Shown: in pieces, positions 8,621 through 16,802 of the stretch
Layout of the letters: every line of letters starts with the position of its first letter
How positions within the stretch are numbered: position 1 is the stretch's first letter
Assembly (NCBI GenBank): GCA_023457255.1
Contig: JAEWMB010000025.1
Coordinates: 1 to 56,389 of the forward strand
Length of the DNA: 56,389 nucleotides
Direction: 5' to 3'
Origin: Bacillota bacterium
GTDB lineage: Bacteria; Bacillota; Clostridia; Lachnospirales; Lachnospiraceae
Position numbers and translations under genes: made by a program
Notes under the pieces: model-generated
Database searches by the model: none
What the model was told of the DNA's origin: nothing
The model's input: the letters and a program-made list of their open reading frames with translations, nothing else

Positions 8621-11600
8621 ATGGGAGTTGATTATCAGGTAAGGCAAATCTATGACATGATGATTCGGGAGGTTACAACAAGCGAAGCAAAATGGCGTGA
8701 TATCTGCCGGTTAATGGGGCAACTTTACCGTTATGAGTTTGATAATATTCTGATGATATATGCTCAGCGACCACATGCAACTCTGGTCGCTGATTTTGAT
8801 ACATGGAAGAAAGTAAATCGTTATGTTAAGAGAGGTAGCAAAGGAATTGCAATCTATCCTTCAAGAGCTCTAAGCCCAAGAATGAGATATGTATTTGACA
8901 TCAGCGATACCGGTGGAAAGAAGCAGAACTTAACCTGGAGCCTGGAAGGTGAAAATCTAGCTGACTATGTAACATTTTTAAATTCAAAGGGATTACTGGA
9001 AGCAGATTTTGATAAGGACGATTTGAATAATCGAGAATTTTTGATAAATCTGCTAAAAAACTTTACAAGAACATATGTTCGAGGTATAATAGAAGCAGAT
9101 TATTCCGAACGCATGAATGAGCTTTCGAGAATGACCGGTGATATAAACATGGATGAAGAAAGCTTTGTGAGTGAAACGGAAGATGTGCCAGATAGCCCGA
9201 TTGCTGAAATTATTTATAAAAGTACATTCTATGCAATTGGAACAAGATGTGGTTTTTCATTGAATATGGATGAGCAGGATTTGAGTATGGTTCTCCGGTA
9301 TCAGAGTGATGAAGAGGTGTATTTGATCGGAACACTGATCAGTGATATTTCCTGTAACGTTTTAAGAGAGTTTTCAAGAAACCTGAAACAGATTGAGAAA
9401 CAGAGATTACAAGTGGAAGAAAGGGGTATTGTACATGGCAGAGATAGCATTGACTTATTCAGAGAGGGAAGGGATCTTATACCCGGACCTCGAATTACCG
9501 GAGGAGGAAGAGAAGAATCTTCTGAATCTCGGGAAATACGGAATGATGGCATTAAATTATCTGAAGGAGAACGAACCAGCCAGATACAAGACACTTTACC
9601 GATTCGGACTGTTGGCACAGAAGATGCACGAGGTGGACGAGGAAGCGAATCAACTTCTGGATACATTGATGGAAAGCTATCTGGCAAAGAACAAACCGGA
9701 GGATCCCAATTCCACGATGGAGATGTGGAGGATAAGGGAACAGGCGAAGATGCAGGCAGAGGAAATCGTACTGAAGCATATCGTACTGAAGTTTCATTAG
9801 AACAGGAACATATCATCAAAGAAATTGATGAAGAGCTGAACGAAATCAATTCATTCGTAAAGCGTGAGGAAGCCAATTACCATCAGGCTTCCTTTTTTGA
9901 TGCAGATTTTACCGATGCCAAACCATTGCAGTATTTCTATGTGGAGAAAAAGAAAGAACTGGTGGTACCTCATGAATATATTGTGGAGGTGCTAAAACGT
10001 GGTACCGGTTTTCAAGGTGGGAAGCACCGAGTAGCAAGCATTTATCAGAATGTAAATGAGCCATCTAAGAGAGCCAAACTTATAAAAGAGGAATATGGTC
10101 TTGGTGGTGCAAGTTGGCCAATTGAAGAATATGGCCTGTATGGATATGATTCCTTCAAATCTAATGGACTTCGTTTACGGTGGCGAGATGAAGAAGGAGA
10201 TAAGGAAGGTTATGTAAGCTGGTCTTCCGTTGAACGGGAAATCGGAGCATTGATCTTAACCAGCGAGTATACTCAGGAACGAATAAGCCTAAATGAGATT
10301 GGCATGGATAGTGATAGAGAAGACTTATTATCCGTTGAGAATGAGGAGCAGCTTATTGAAGAGCCGGAACTTGATGAATATTCGATACCGGACGAACTTG
10401 ATGATATCCATGGATTGTCTGAGAATGATATAGCTGAAGAAAGAAATGAAGAAGAAAGAACTCAAGAAGATAGAACTAAAGATGAGAGAACTAGAGAAGA
10501 AAGATCTGAAGAGGGAAAATTTAAAGAAGACAGTACTGAAAATAAAAACTCCGATGAAGATAGTTCCAATATGGAAGCGGAGAATGAGGCTGACATCGAA
10601 GTAAATGTTGATGAGCTTGAACTCTTAAAAAGTACCACTAATGTTCTCAAGAGCAACTTCCATTATAACCTACGGGAGATGGAAACTGGTGGAGCAAAGA
10701 CCAGATACAAATGGAATGCAGAGGCAATTCGCACTTTACTTCTAATTGAGAAGGAAGGTAGGCTTGCTACTCCAGAGGAGCAGAAGGTTTTAGCTAAGTA
10801 CGTTGGTTGGGGCGGCTTATCCCAGGCATTCAATCTTGATGATAGTTCCTGGAATCATGAATATATGGAACTTAAGAACCTTCTTTCTGAGGATGATTAT
10901 GTAGCAGCAAGAGCGACAGTTAATAATGCATTTTATACCTCACCGGAAATCGCTAGCTGTATAAATCAGGCACTTGTCCAGTTTGGCTTCCAGACAGGGA
11001 ATTTACTTGAACCATCTATGGGAATTGGTAACTTCTTTAGAACACTTCCGATACAGATGCAAAATTGTAACCTGTTTGGGGTAGAGATTGACTCCATATC
11101 AGGCAGAATTGCAAAACAGCTGTATCAAAATGCCAATATTCAAATTACCGGCTTTGAGAAGACTTCCTTTCCAGATAACTTCTTTGATGTAGCTATCGGT
11201 AATGTTCCCTTTGGAGATTATAAGCTCTATGACCCAAAGTACAACAAACTTAATTTCCGCATCCATGATTATTTTCTGGCAAAATCAATCGATCAGGTGA
11301 GACCGGGCGGAATTATTGCCTTTATCACTACGAAGGGAACTCTGGACAAGAGCAATCCGTCTATAAGAAAGTATCTTGCTGAGCGCGCTGAATTGATTGG
11401 TGCTATCAGATTACCTAACACTGCCTTTCGGGAATTTGCCGGGACTGAGGTTACAGCAGATATACTATTCCTACAGAAGAGAGAGCGTACCATCGCTGTG
11501 GAGCCAGACTGGGTTCACTTGGGTTATACAGAGGATGGAATTGCGATCAACTCTTACTTTTTAGAACATCCAGAAATGATGCTTGGAAAGATGGAATACG

Positions 11601-14600
11601 ATACTAGGATGTTCGGAGAAGGTAGCAAATACACTACCTGCGTAAACCATAATCCGGATTTTAATCTATATGCTTCCTTGCAAAAGGCAATCCGAAATCT
11701 GTCAGCAACTATTACAGATTATGAGAAATCAGAGGAAATGTCGGAGGAACAGCAGGAGGATATTATTCCTGCCAATCCTGATGTGCGTAATTACACCTAC
11801 GCCTTTTTGGATGGGAAACTGTATTATAGAGAAAATTCCCGAATGTTTCGGAAAGAAGTGAGTCCCATCATGGAGGAGCGCATTAGAGCAATGCATCATA
11901 TCCGGGCAGTGACCAGAGAGCTGATTGAAATTCAGACAGAAGGATGCAGTGAGGTTGAACTAGTCAGTAAGCAGAGGGATTTAAATGATACCTATGATAC
12001 CTTTATCAAGAAATACGGCTACATAACAGATAGAGAAAATGACAGAGCCTTCCGAAATGACGCAGACTATCCATTGCTCTGTTCTCTTGAGGTGGTTGAT
12101 GAGGACGGCAATGTTAAGAAAGCAGATATGTTCTATAAGCAGACCATTAAACCAAAGATAATAATTGAACGGGTTGAGACTGCGGTGGAGGCATTAAATG
12201 TATCCATGAATGAATATGGAGCAGTCAATATCCCGTTTATGCTAAGTATTTATCACCCAAGTCTTACAAATGCAATGGTGGGATTGCCATCGGGCAGTGT
12301 TTTGTCAGAACAGGCACAGGCAGAGCTGGAACGTGGTATTATGCTTGAGGAATTAAAAGGGCTAATATTCTTAAATCCTATGACCTATAATGAGAATAAC
12401 TTGAATGCAGGCTGGGAGAGCGCAGATGAATATTTATCAAGTAATGTAAGAGATAAGTATCGAATCGCAAAAGCATTTGCTGAAACAAATCCGGAGCTTT
12501 TCGCAGAAAATGTAAGAGCATTGGAGCAGGTGCAGCCGGTCAATCTGGATGCTTCGGAAATTGATGTGCGTATCGGTACCACATGGATTGAAGCTCAGGA
12601 TTATGAACAGTTTATCTATGAGCTTTTGAATACTCCAAGAAGAGCAAGGGCATACAGAAGTCAGTTTTATAATTCTGGGGTACAGCTTCATTTAAACAAA
12701 TATACGATGGAATGGTTTATAGAGAATAAATCAATGGATAGGCATTCTGTGGCAGCTACCAAGACCTATGGTACTGGCCGCATGGATGCCTATTCTATTT
12801 TTGAAAACACTCTGAACCTGCGTACAGTAACAATCAAAGATCGTATTGATGATGGTGATGGAAAATATCATTATGTCGTGAATAAGAATGAGACCATGCT
12901 TGTGAGGGAGAAACAACATCAGATCAAGGAGGCATTTAAGGAGTGGATATTCAAAGACCCGGAGCGCAGGGCAAAGTATGTCGAGTATTACAATGAGACC
13001 TTTAATAACAGCAGACTCCGGGAATATGATGGGTCTCATCTGCAGTTTCCAGGCATGAATCCGGAAATCAAACTGAAAGATCACCAAAGGAATGCAGTTG
13101 CAAGAATTCTTATGGGAGGAAACACCTTACTTGCACATTGTGTCGGTGCCGGAAAATCCTTTGAAATGATGGCTGCCTGTATGGAACAGAAACGCCTTGG
13201 ACTTGCCAATAAAACAGTTATGGTTGTTCCAAAAGCTTTAATCGGGCAGACAGCAGGAGAATTTCTAAGACTTTATCCATCGGCTAATATTTTGGTAGCA
13301 ACTGAAAGGGATTTTGAAAAGAGCCGTAGAAGGCGGTTCATTTCCCGAATAGCCACAGGAGATTATGACTGTATCATTATGTCCCACTCACAGTTTGAGA
13401 AAATACCGATATCTTCGGAACGCAGAGAACGGATGATTAATGAACAAATCGAGGAAATTAACTATGCCATCGATGAAGCAAAACGTCAGAATGGAGAGCG
13501 CTGGACAGTCAAGCAGATGGAATCCCAGAAAAAGAAGCTGGAAGAACAGCTTCGAAGCCTTACCGATGAGAGTAGAAAAGATGATCTCATTACCTTTGAG
13601 GAATTGGGTATAGATTCCCTTATGGTAGATGAGGCCCATGGCTACAAGAATCTTGCTATCTTCTCAAAGATGAATAATGTATCCGGGATATCCGGTACCG
13701 GTGCTAAGAAATCTACCGATATGCAGCTGAAATGCCAGTACATCAGTGAAATCAGTGATGGAAGAGGAGTTGTATTTGCAACCGGAACGCCAATTTCTAA
13801 TACCATGTGCGAGCTTTATGTCATGCAGTCCTATTTGCAGAAAAGTGCACTGGAACGTATGGGTATCTATCATTTTGATTCCTGGGCTGCTAATTTTGGT
13901 GAGGTTACAACTGCACTGGAACTAACTGTTGAGGGAAGTGGGTTCCGTTTTAAGAGCCGTTTTAATAAGTTTACGAACCTTCCAGAATTGATGAATATCT
14001 TCCGTGAAGTGGCAGATGTACAGACGGCAGATATGCTTGATCTGGAGGTTCCAAAACTTCGGGATGGAAAGTACTATATTGTGGATAGTGAACCGGACTG
14101 GTATGTGAAGCAGGTCATGGAGGACTTTGTAGTAAGAGCGGAGCGTATTCGTAATGGTGGCATTGAACCGAGTGAGGACAATTTTCTCAAAATTACCCAT
14201 GAGGCAAGGTTACTTGGAACGGATGCAAGACTGCTTGAGTTGGATGCACCGAATAATCCGGAAGGAAAGCTTAATAAGGTGGTGGAGAATGTCGTCTATG
14301 AGTATAAAAAAGCAATGGAGGAAGGTAAGATCGGCTGTCAGCTGATCTTTTCCGATATCGGTACACCGAAATCTTCCTGGTCTCAGGACGGGCAGGTTAG
14401 AGAATTTGATATATACAATTATGTAAAAACTGAGCTTGTAAAGAGCGCTATTCCGGCGGATGAGATTGCTTTTATCCATGATGCTAAAAGTGATGCCCAG
14501 AGAGAAGCTCTGTTTAAGGACATGAGAACGGGTAAAAAGAAAGTTCTAATTGGATCTACAGATAAATGTGGAACCGGAGTCAATGTTCAGACCCATCTGG

Positions 14601-15610
14601 TTGCGATGCATCATATTGATTGTCCATGGAAGCCTTCTAGTATTGAGCAGCGAGAAGGAAGGGGAATCAGACAGGGGAATGAGAATAGTGAAATAGCAAT
14701 ATACCGCTATGTAACAAAAGGAACTTTCGATGCTTATTCCTGGTCGCTAGTAGAAAATAAGCAACGGTTTATCAGCCAGGTAATGACCAGCAAATCAGTA
14801 TCAAGAACCTGTGAGGATATCGATGAAGCAACGCTATCCTATGCCGAGATTAAGGCAGTAGCAACCGGCAATCCTCTTATCCGTGAGAAGATGGAGTTAG
14901 ATAACGATGTCCAGAGATTAAAGCTATTAAAAGCATCTTATGACAGCCAAAGATACGGCTTGCAGGATAACTTTATGATCCGTTTTCCCAAGCTTATCAA
15001 GGCAGCAGAAGAAAAGCTTTCCTGTGTCGTTGAAGATATCAGAATGAGGGATGAACAGCTAATTACTGCGCCACAGTTTTCTATTACCATTGGGAAGGCA
15101 ACCCTTACGGAGCGAGTGGATGGTGGTACTGCAATGCTTGAAGCAATCAGTAAATGTAGAACAGGTGATACGAATCCAATTGGTATATTTAAAGGCTTAG
15201 AGCTGCTTGTTGAGAAGAACTACATGGGAACCAATTATATGATTCTTCGTGGCAAGACGGAATACAAAGTTGAACTTAGTACCAGCCCGGTCGGAAATAT
15301 GGTTAAGCTTGAGAACACCTTCAATGGATTATCTGAGCATGAAGAATTCCTGATGAAGAAGATTGACCAATATCAACGTGATATGGAGCAGTCAAAGCAG
15401 GAATATGAAAAACCATTTGTTTATGATAAGGAGCTGAAGGAAAAGCTGGCTAGGCAGTTTGAATTGAATGCACAGCTGGACCTGGAGAATGGTAAGGTGG
15501 AGGATTTGGATTTAGGTGGGGCGGCTAATAGAAATGAAGACGTGCCAGATAGTCATGTGGCAGAACATGAATATAATTATCATACAGGATATGATGATTT
15601 GAGTAGGTAA
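8621..15610 (+). CDS. Giant N6-DNA methylase / SNF2-type helicase fusion of conjugative elements
   Basis: A 2329-residue cytoplasmic DNA-processing protein. The first 100 residues resemble the ArdC-like N-terminus (FDNILMIYAQRPHATLVADF). A methylase-like domain holds LLEPSMGIGNFF (about residue 793) and the motif IGNVPFGDY (about 858), a variant of NPPF/Y. The helicase has HCVGAGKS (about 1507), VDEAHGYKNL (about 1669), ATGTPISN (about 1720) and EQREGRGIRQGN (about 2009). An acidic low-complexity linker covers residues 605-650. Such proteins are standard in Tn1549-like elements and are thought to protect or process transferred DNA, though the role is unproven. Residues 272-393 are encoded over a TnpV-like gene in another frame. 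The ATG follows GGAGGTG. Confidence 0.9.
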   Translation: MGVDYQVRQIYDMMIREVTTSEAKWRDICRLMGQLYRYEFDNILMIYAQRPHATLVADFDTWKKVNRYVKRGSKGIAIYPSRALSPRMRYVFDISDTGGKKQNLTWSLEGENLADYVTFLNSKGLLEADFDKDDLNNREFLINLLKNFTRTYVRGIIEADYSERMNELSRMTGDINMDEESFVSETEDVPDSPIAEIIYKSTFYAIGTRCGFSLNMDEQDLSMVLRYQSDEEVYLIGTLISDISCNVLREFSRNLKQIEKQRLQVEERGIVHGRDSIDLFREGRDLIPGPRITGGGREESSESREIRNDGIKLSEGERTSQIQDTLPIRTVGTEDARGGRGSESTSGYIDGKLSGKEQTGGSQFHDGDVEDKGTGEDAGRGNRTEAYRTEVSLEQEHIIKEIDEELNEINSFVKREEANYHQASFFDADFTDAKPLQYFYVEKKKELVVPHEYIVEVLKRGTGFQGGKHRVASIYQNVNEPSKRAKLIKEEYGLGGASWPIEEYGLYGYDSFKSNGLRLRWRDEEGDKEGYVSWSSVEREIGALILTSEYTQERISLNEIGMDSDREDLLSVENEEQLIEEPELDEYSIPDELDDIHGLSENDIAEERNEEERTQEDRTKDERTREERSEEGKFKEDSTENKNSDEDSSNMEAENEADIEVNVDELELLKSTTNVLKSNFHYNLREMETGGAKTRYKWNAEAIRTLLLIEKEGRLATPEEQKVLAKYVGWGGLSQAFNLDDSSWNHEYMELKNLLSEDDYVAARATVNNAFYTSPEIASCINQALVQFGFQTGNLLEPSMGIGNFFRTLPIQMQNCNLFGVEIDSISGRIAKQLYQNANIQITGFEKTSFPDNFFDVAIGNVPFGDYKLYDPKYNKLNFRIHDYFLAKSIDQVRPGGIIAFITTKGTLDKSNPSIRKYLAERAELIGAIRLPNTAFREFAGTEVTADILFLQKRERTIAVEPDWVHLGYTEDGIAINSYFLEHPEMMLGKMEYDTRMFGEGSKYTTCVNHNPDFNLYASLQKAIRNLSATITDYEKSEEMSEEQQEDIIPANPDVRNYTYAFLDGKLYYRENSRMFRKEVSPIMEERIRAMHHIRAVTRELIEIQTEGCSEVELVSKQRDLNDTYDTFIKKYGYITDRENDRAFRNDADYPLLCSLEVVDEDGNVKKADMFYKQTIKPKIIIERVETAVEALNVSMNEYGAVNIPFMLSIYHPSLTNAMVGLPSGSVLSEQAQAELERGIMLEELKGLIFLNPMTYNENNLNAGWESADEYLSSNVRDKYRIAKAFAETNPELFAENVRALEQVQPVNLDASEIDVRIGTTWIEAQDYEQFIYELLNTPRRARAYRSQFYNSGVQLHLNKYTMEWFIENKSMDRHSVAATKTYGTGRMDAYSIFENTLNLRTVTIKDRIDDGDGKYHYVVNKNETMLVREKQHQIKEAFKEWIFKDPERRAKYVEYYNETFNNSRLREYDGSHLQFPGMNPEIKLKDHQRNAVARILMGGNTLLAHCVGAGKSFEMMAACMEQKRLGLANKTVMVVPKALIGQTAGEFLRLYPSANILVATERDFEKSRRRRFISRIATGDYDCIIMSHSQFEKIPISSERRERMINEQIEEINYAIDEAKRQNGERWTVKQMESQKKKLEEQLRSLTDESRKDDLITFEELGIDSLMVDEAHGYKNLAIFSKMNNVSGISGTGAKKSTDMQLKCQYISEISDGRGVVFATGTPISNTMCELYVMQSYLQKSALERMGIYHFDSWAANFGEVTTALELTVEGSGFRFKSRFNKFTNLPELMNIFREVADVQTADMLDLEVPKLRDGKYYIVDSEPDWYVKQVMEDFVVRAERIRNGGIEPSEDNFLKITHEARLLGTDARLLELDAPNNPEGKLNKVVENVVYEYKKAMEEGKIGCQLIFSDIGTPKSSWSQDGQVREFDIYNYVKTELVKSAIPADEIAFIHDAKSDAQREALFKDMRTGKKKVLIGSTDKCGTGVNVQTHLVAMHHIDCPWKPSSIEQREGRGIRQGNENSEIAIYRYVTKGTFDAYSWSLVENKQRFISQVMTSKSVSRTCEDIDEATLSYAEIKAVATGNPLIREKMELDNDVQRLKLLKASYDSQRYGLQDNFMIRFPKLIKAAEEKLSCVVEDIRMRDEQLITAPQFSITIGKATLTERVDGGTAMLEAISKCRTGDTNPIGIFKGLELLVEKNYMGTNYMILRGKTEYKVELSTSPVGNMVKLENTFNGLSEHEEFLMKKIDQYQRDMEQSKQEYEKPFVYDKELKEKLARQFELNAQLDLENGKVEDLDLGGAANRNEDVPDSHVAEHEYNYHTGYDDLSR
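9435..9800 (+). CDS. tnpV: TnpV-like transposon protein nested in the helicase gene (other frame)
   Basis: A 121-residue protein in the frame offset from the host gene. It starts at ATG 9435 (eight bases after AAAGGGG) and runs YSEREGILYPDLELPEEEE, LGKYGMMALNYL, then the C-terminal QAEEIVLKHIVLKF. This series (YxxxGxLYPxL, LGKYGxxxxxYL, QAEEIVLxxLV) is that of the TnpV family carried by clostridial transposons. The surrounding frame here is Gly/Ser/Asp-rich and looks non-globular, as expected if the TnpV frame is the one under constraint. Function of TnpV is unknown. An accidental match over the whole length is unlikely. Confidence 0.75.
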   Translation: MAEIALTYSEREGILYPDLELPEEEEKNLLNLGKYGMMALNYLKENEPARYKTLYRFGLLAQKMHEVDEEANQLLDTLMESYLAKNKPEDPNSTMEMWRIREQAKMQAEEIVLKHIVLKFH

Positions 15611-15670
15611 TGCAGTGTTCTCATAGGTATAGTGTATGGAATCAACAGTGAATAACACATTACATTTATA

Positions 15671-15700
15671 ACTTGGGGCAGCCGTGAGGTAGTCCCAAGT
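15671..15700 (+). terminator. Hairpin ending the transfer operon
   Basis: ACTTGGG (15671-15677) pairs with CCCAAGT (15694-15700), and the inner part extends to a GTGA loop with one mismatch and G-T pairs. A T-rich stretch begins about ten bases later. It lies 60 bases after the helicase stop and marks the boundary to the metal island. Confidence 0.6.
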
Positions 15701-15865
15701 ATAAGTGGCATTTTTATTATTTGTAGGTAAAGCTGTAATAAGTTAAAGGATGTTTTTCACGCTACTCACACGATCAAGAGTTTGGATTCACATCTGATAA
15801 ATTGTCGCTAGAATATGTTTTATTTATTCATTTATTTATTCAAGAAATTAATGACTTTTATTAAG
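15701..15865. other. Gene-free A+T-rich boundary stretch
   Basis: No open frame, repeat or att-like site is evident between the terminator hairpin and the promoter at 15866. This is where overall composition turns noticeably more A+T rich. Direct repeats of TTTATTTATT type near 15820-15840 are simple A+T sequence. Confidence 0.4.
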
Positions 15866-15898
15866 CTCCATAAAATCTTCATATTCATAGAATATAAT
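15866..15898 (+). promoter_or_regulatory. Two-box promoter of the first DUF2318 gene
   Basis: CTCCAT (15866-15871), five bases, CTTCAT (15877-15882), ten bases, then the -10 hexamer TATAAT (15893-15898). The second box occupies the -35 region. The same layout recurs before other genes here. A leader of about 150 bases follows before the start codon. Confidence 0.7.
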
Positions 15899-16055
15899 TG
15901 TCATGAATTAAGATTACATATGGAATTCTTCTATAAAAGATTCCCGAAGGTAAATACCAAATTAAAATCGATGAAGGAGTGAAATTATCGTAAAGATAAG
16001 TAGACCAAAAACACACCAAACCACTTAACTAAATATTATGCAAGGAGAAATAGAA

Positions 16056-16685
16056 ATGAGAAACCAAAACAACAATAATGCTAATATAAAAAAATTGCTA
16101 ATTATCGCCCTGGCAGCTATCGCAGTTTTAATTGTAGCTTTCAGTATTAAAGTTCCAGAACAATCATCAAATAGCAACAACGAGGTAAGGGGTAACAATG
16201 TAGAATCGGACAATAGCGCTAAAGCAGGCAACGGTAATGAAACGGACAGCAGCATTGAGGCAGACAACAGTGTTGAGACTGAAAATGCTAATGAAACAAT
16301 TAACAGAGCTGAAACAGTGAAGGATAGTGATATCGTGATTCCAATTATTGATATTACGGAAACTGCAAGATTTTATCCTGCTGAAATTAATGGTACAGAG
16401 CTTGAGGTTCTGGCTGTAAAGGCACCCGATGGTTCGATAAGAACTGCATTTAATACCTGTCAGGTATGTTATTCGTCTGGTCGTGGTTATTATATCCAGG
16501 AGGAAGATGTTTTGGTCTGCCAGAACTGTGGTAACCGCTTCGCTATGAATGATGTGGAAGTAACCAGAGGTGGCTGTAACCCGGTTCCTATAACAGAGGA
16601 ATATAAAACAGTAGATGATGAAACCATAACCGTTTCAAAAGACTATCTGGCTGAAGCAACAACGATTTTTGCGAATTGGAAATAA
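16056..16685 (+). CDS. DUF2318 (FtrD-like) membrane-anchored Cys-motif protein, copy 1
   Basis: A 209-residue protein with one N-terminal membrane anchor (residues 10-30), a long Asn/Glu/Ser-rich spacer, and a C-terminal DUF2318 domain with CQVC, CQNCG and GGCNPVPI. DUF2318 proteins are annotated as Fe-S-containing membrane proteins and, as FtrD, work beside iron permeases. No iron permease is near, so a copper or electron-transfer role is inferred. The ATG at 16056 is chosen because GGAG precedes it; the ATG at 16038 has no ribosome site. The domain is almost identical to that at 22999, but the spacer here is longer. Confidence 0.85.
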   Translation: MRNQNNNNANIKKLLIIALAAIAVLIVAFSIKVPEQSSNSNNEVRGNNVESDNSAKAGNGNETDSSIEADNSVETENANETINRAETVKDSDIVIPIIDITETARFYPAEINGTELEVLAVKAPDGSIRTAFNTCQVCYSSGRGYYIQEEDVLVCQNCGNRFAMNDVEVTRGGCNPVPITEEYKTVDDETITVSKDYLAEATTIFANWK

Positions 16686-16687
16686 TA

Positions 16688-16715
16688 TTCAAGATATTAT
16701 TGAATAAAAATTTTA
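16688..16715 (+). terminator. Weak hairpin between the DUF2318 gene and copA1
   Basis: ATTCAA and TTGAAT pair around a seven-base loop, followed by A- and T-runs. It is weak, so read-through into copA1 (117 bases away) is likely. Confidence 0.3.
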
Positions 16716-16802
16716 GATTTTCTAACTGTTTACCAATGAGTCTTTGAAAGATATTTGTGAGACTGATTTTAAATAAAAAATATTTATGAGAGGATTAAAT
16801 AA

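Noticed and set aside
9301..9876. Long minus-strand frame inside the helicase gene
   Set aside because: Ser/Pro/Leu-rich shadow of the plus-strand frames with no ribosome site or family pattern.
10435..10660. Acidic repeats in the helicase linker as a DNA repeat element
   Set aside because: Low-complexity Glu/Arg/Asp codons, without a fixed DNA repeat unit.
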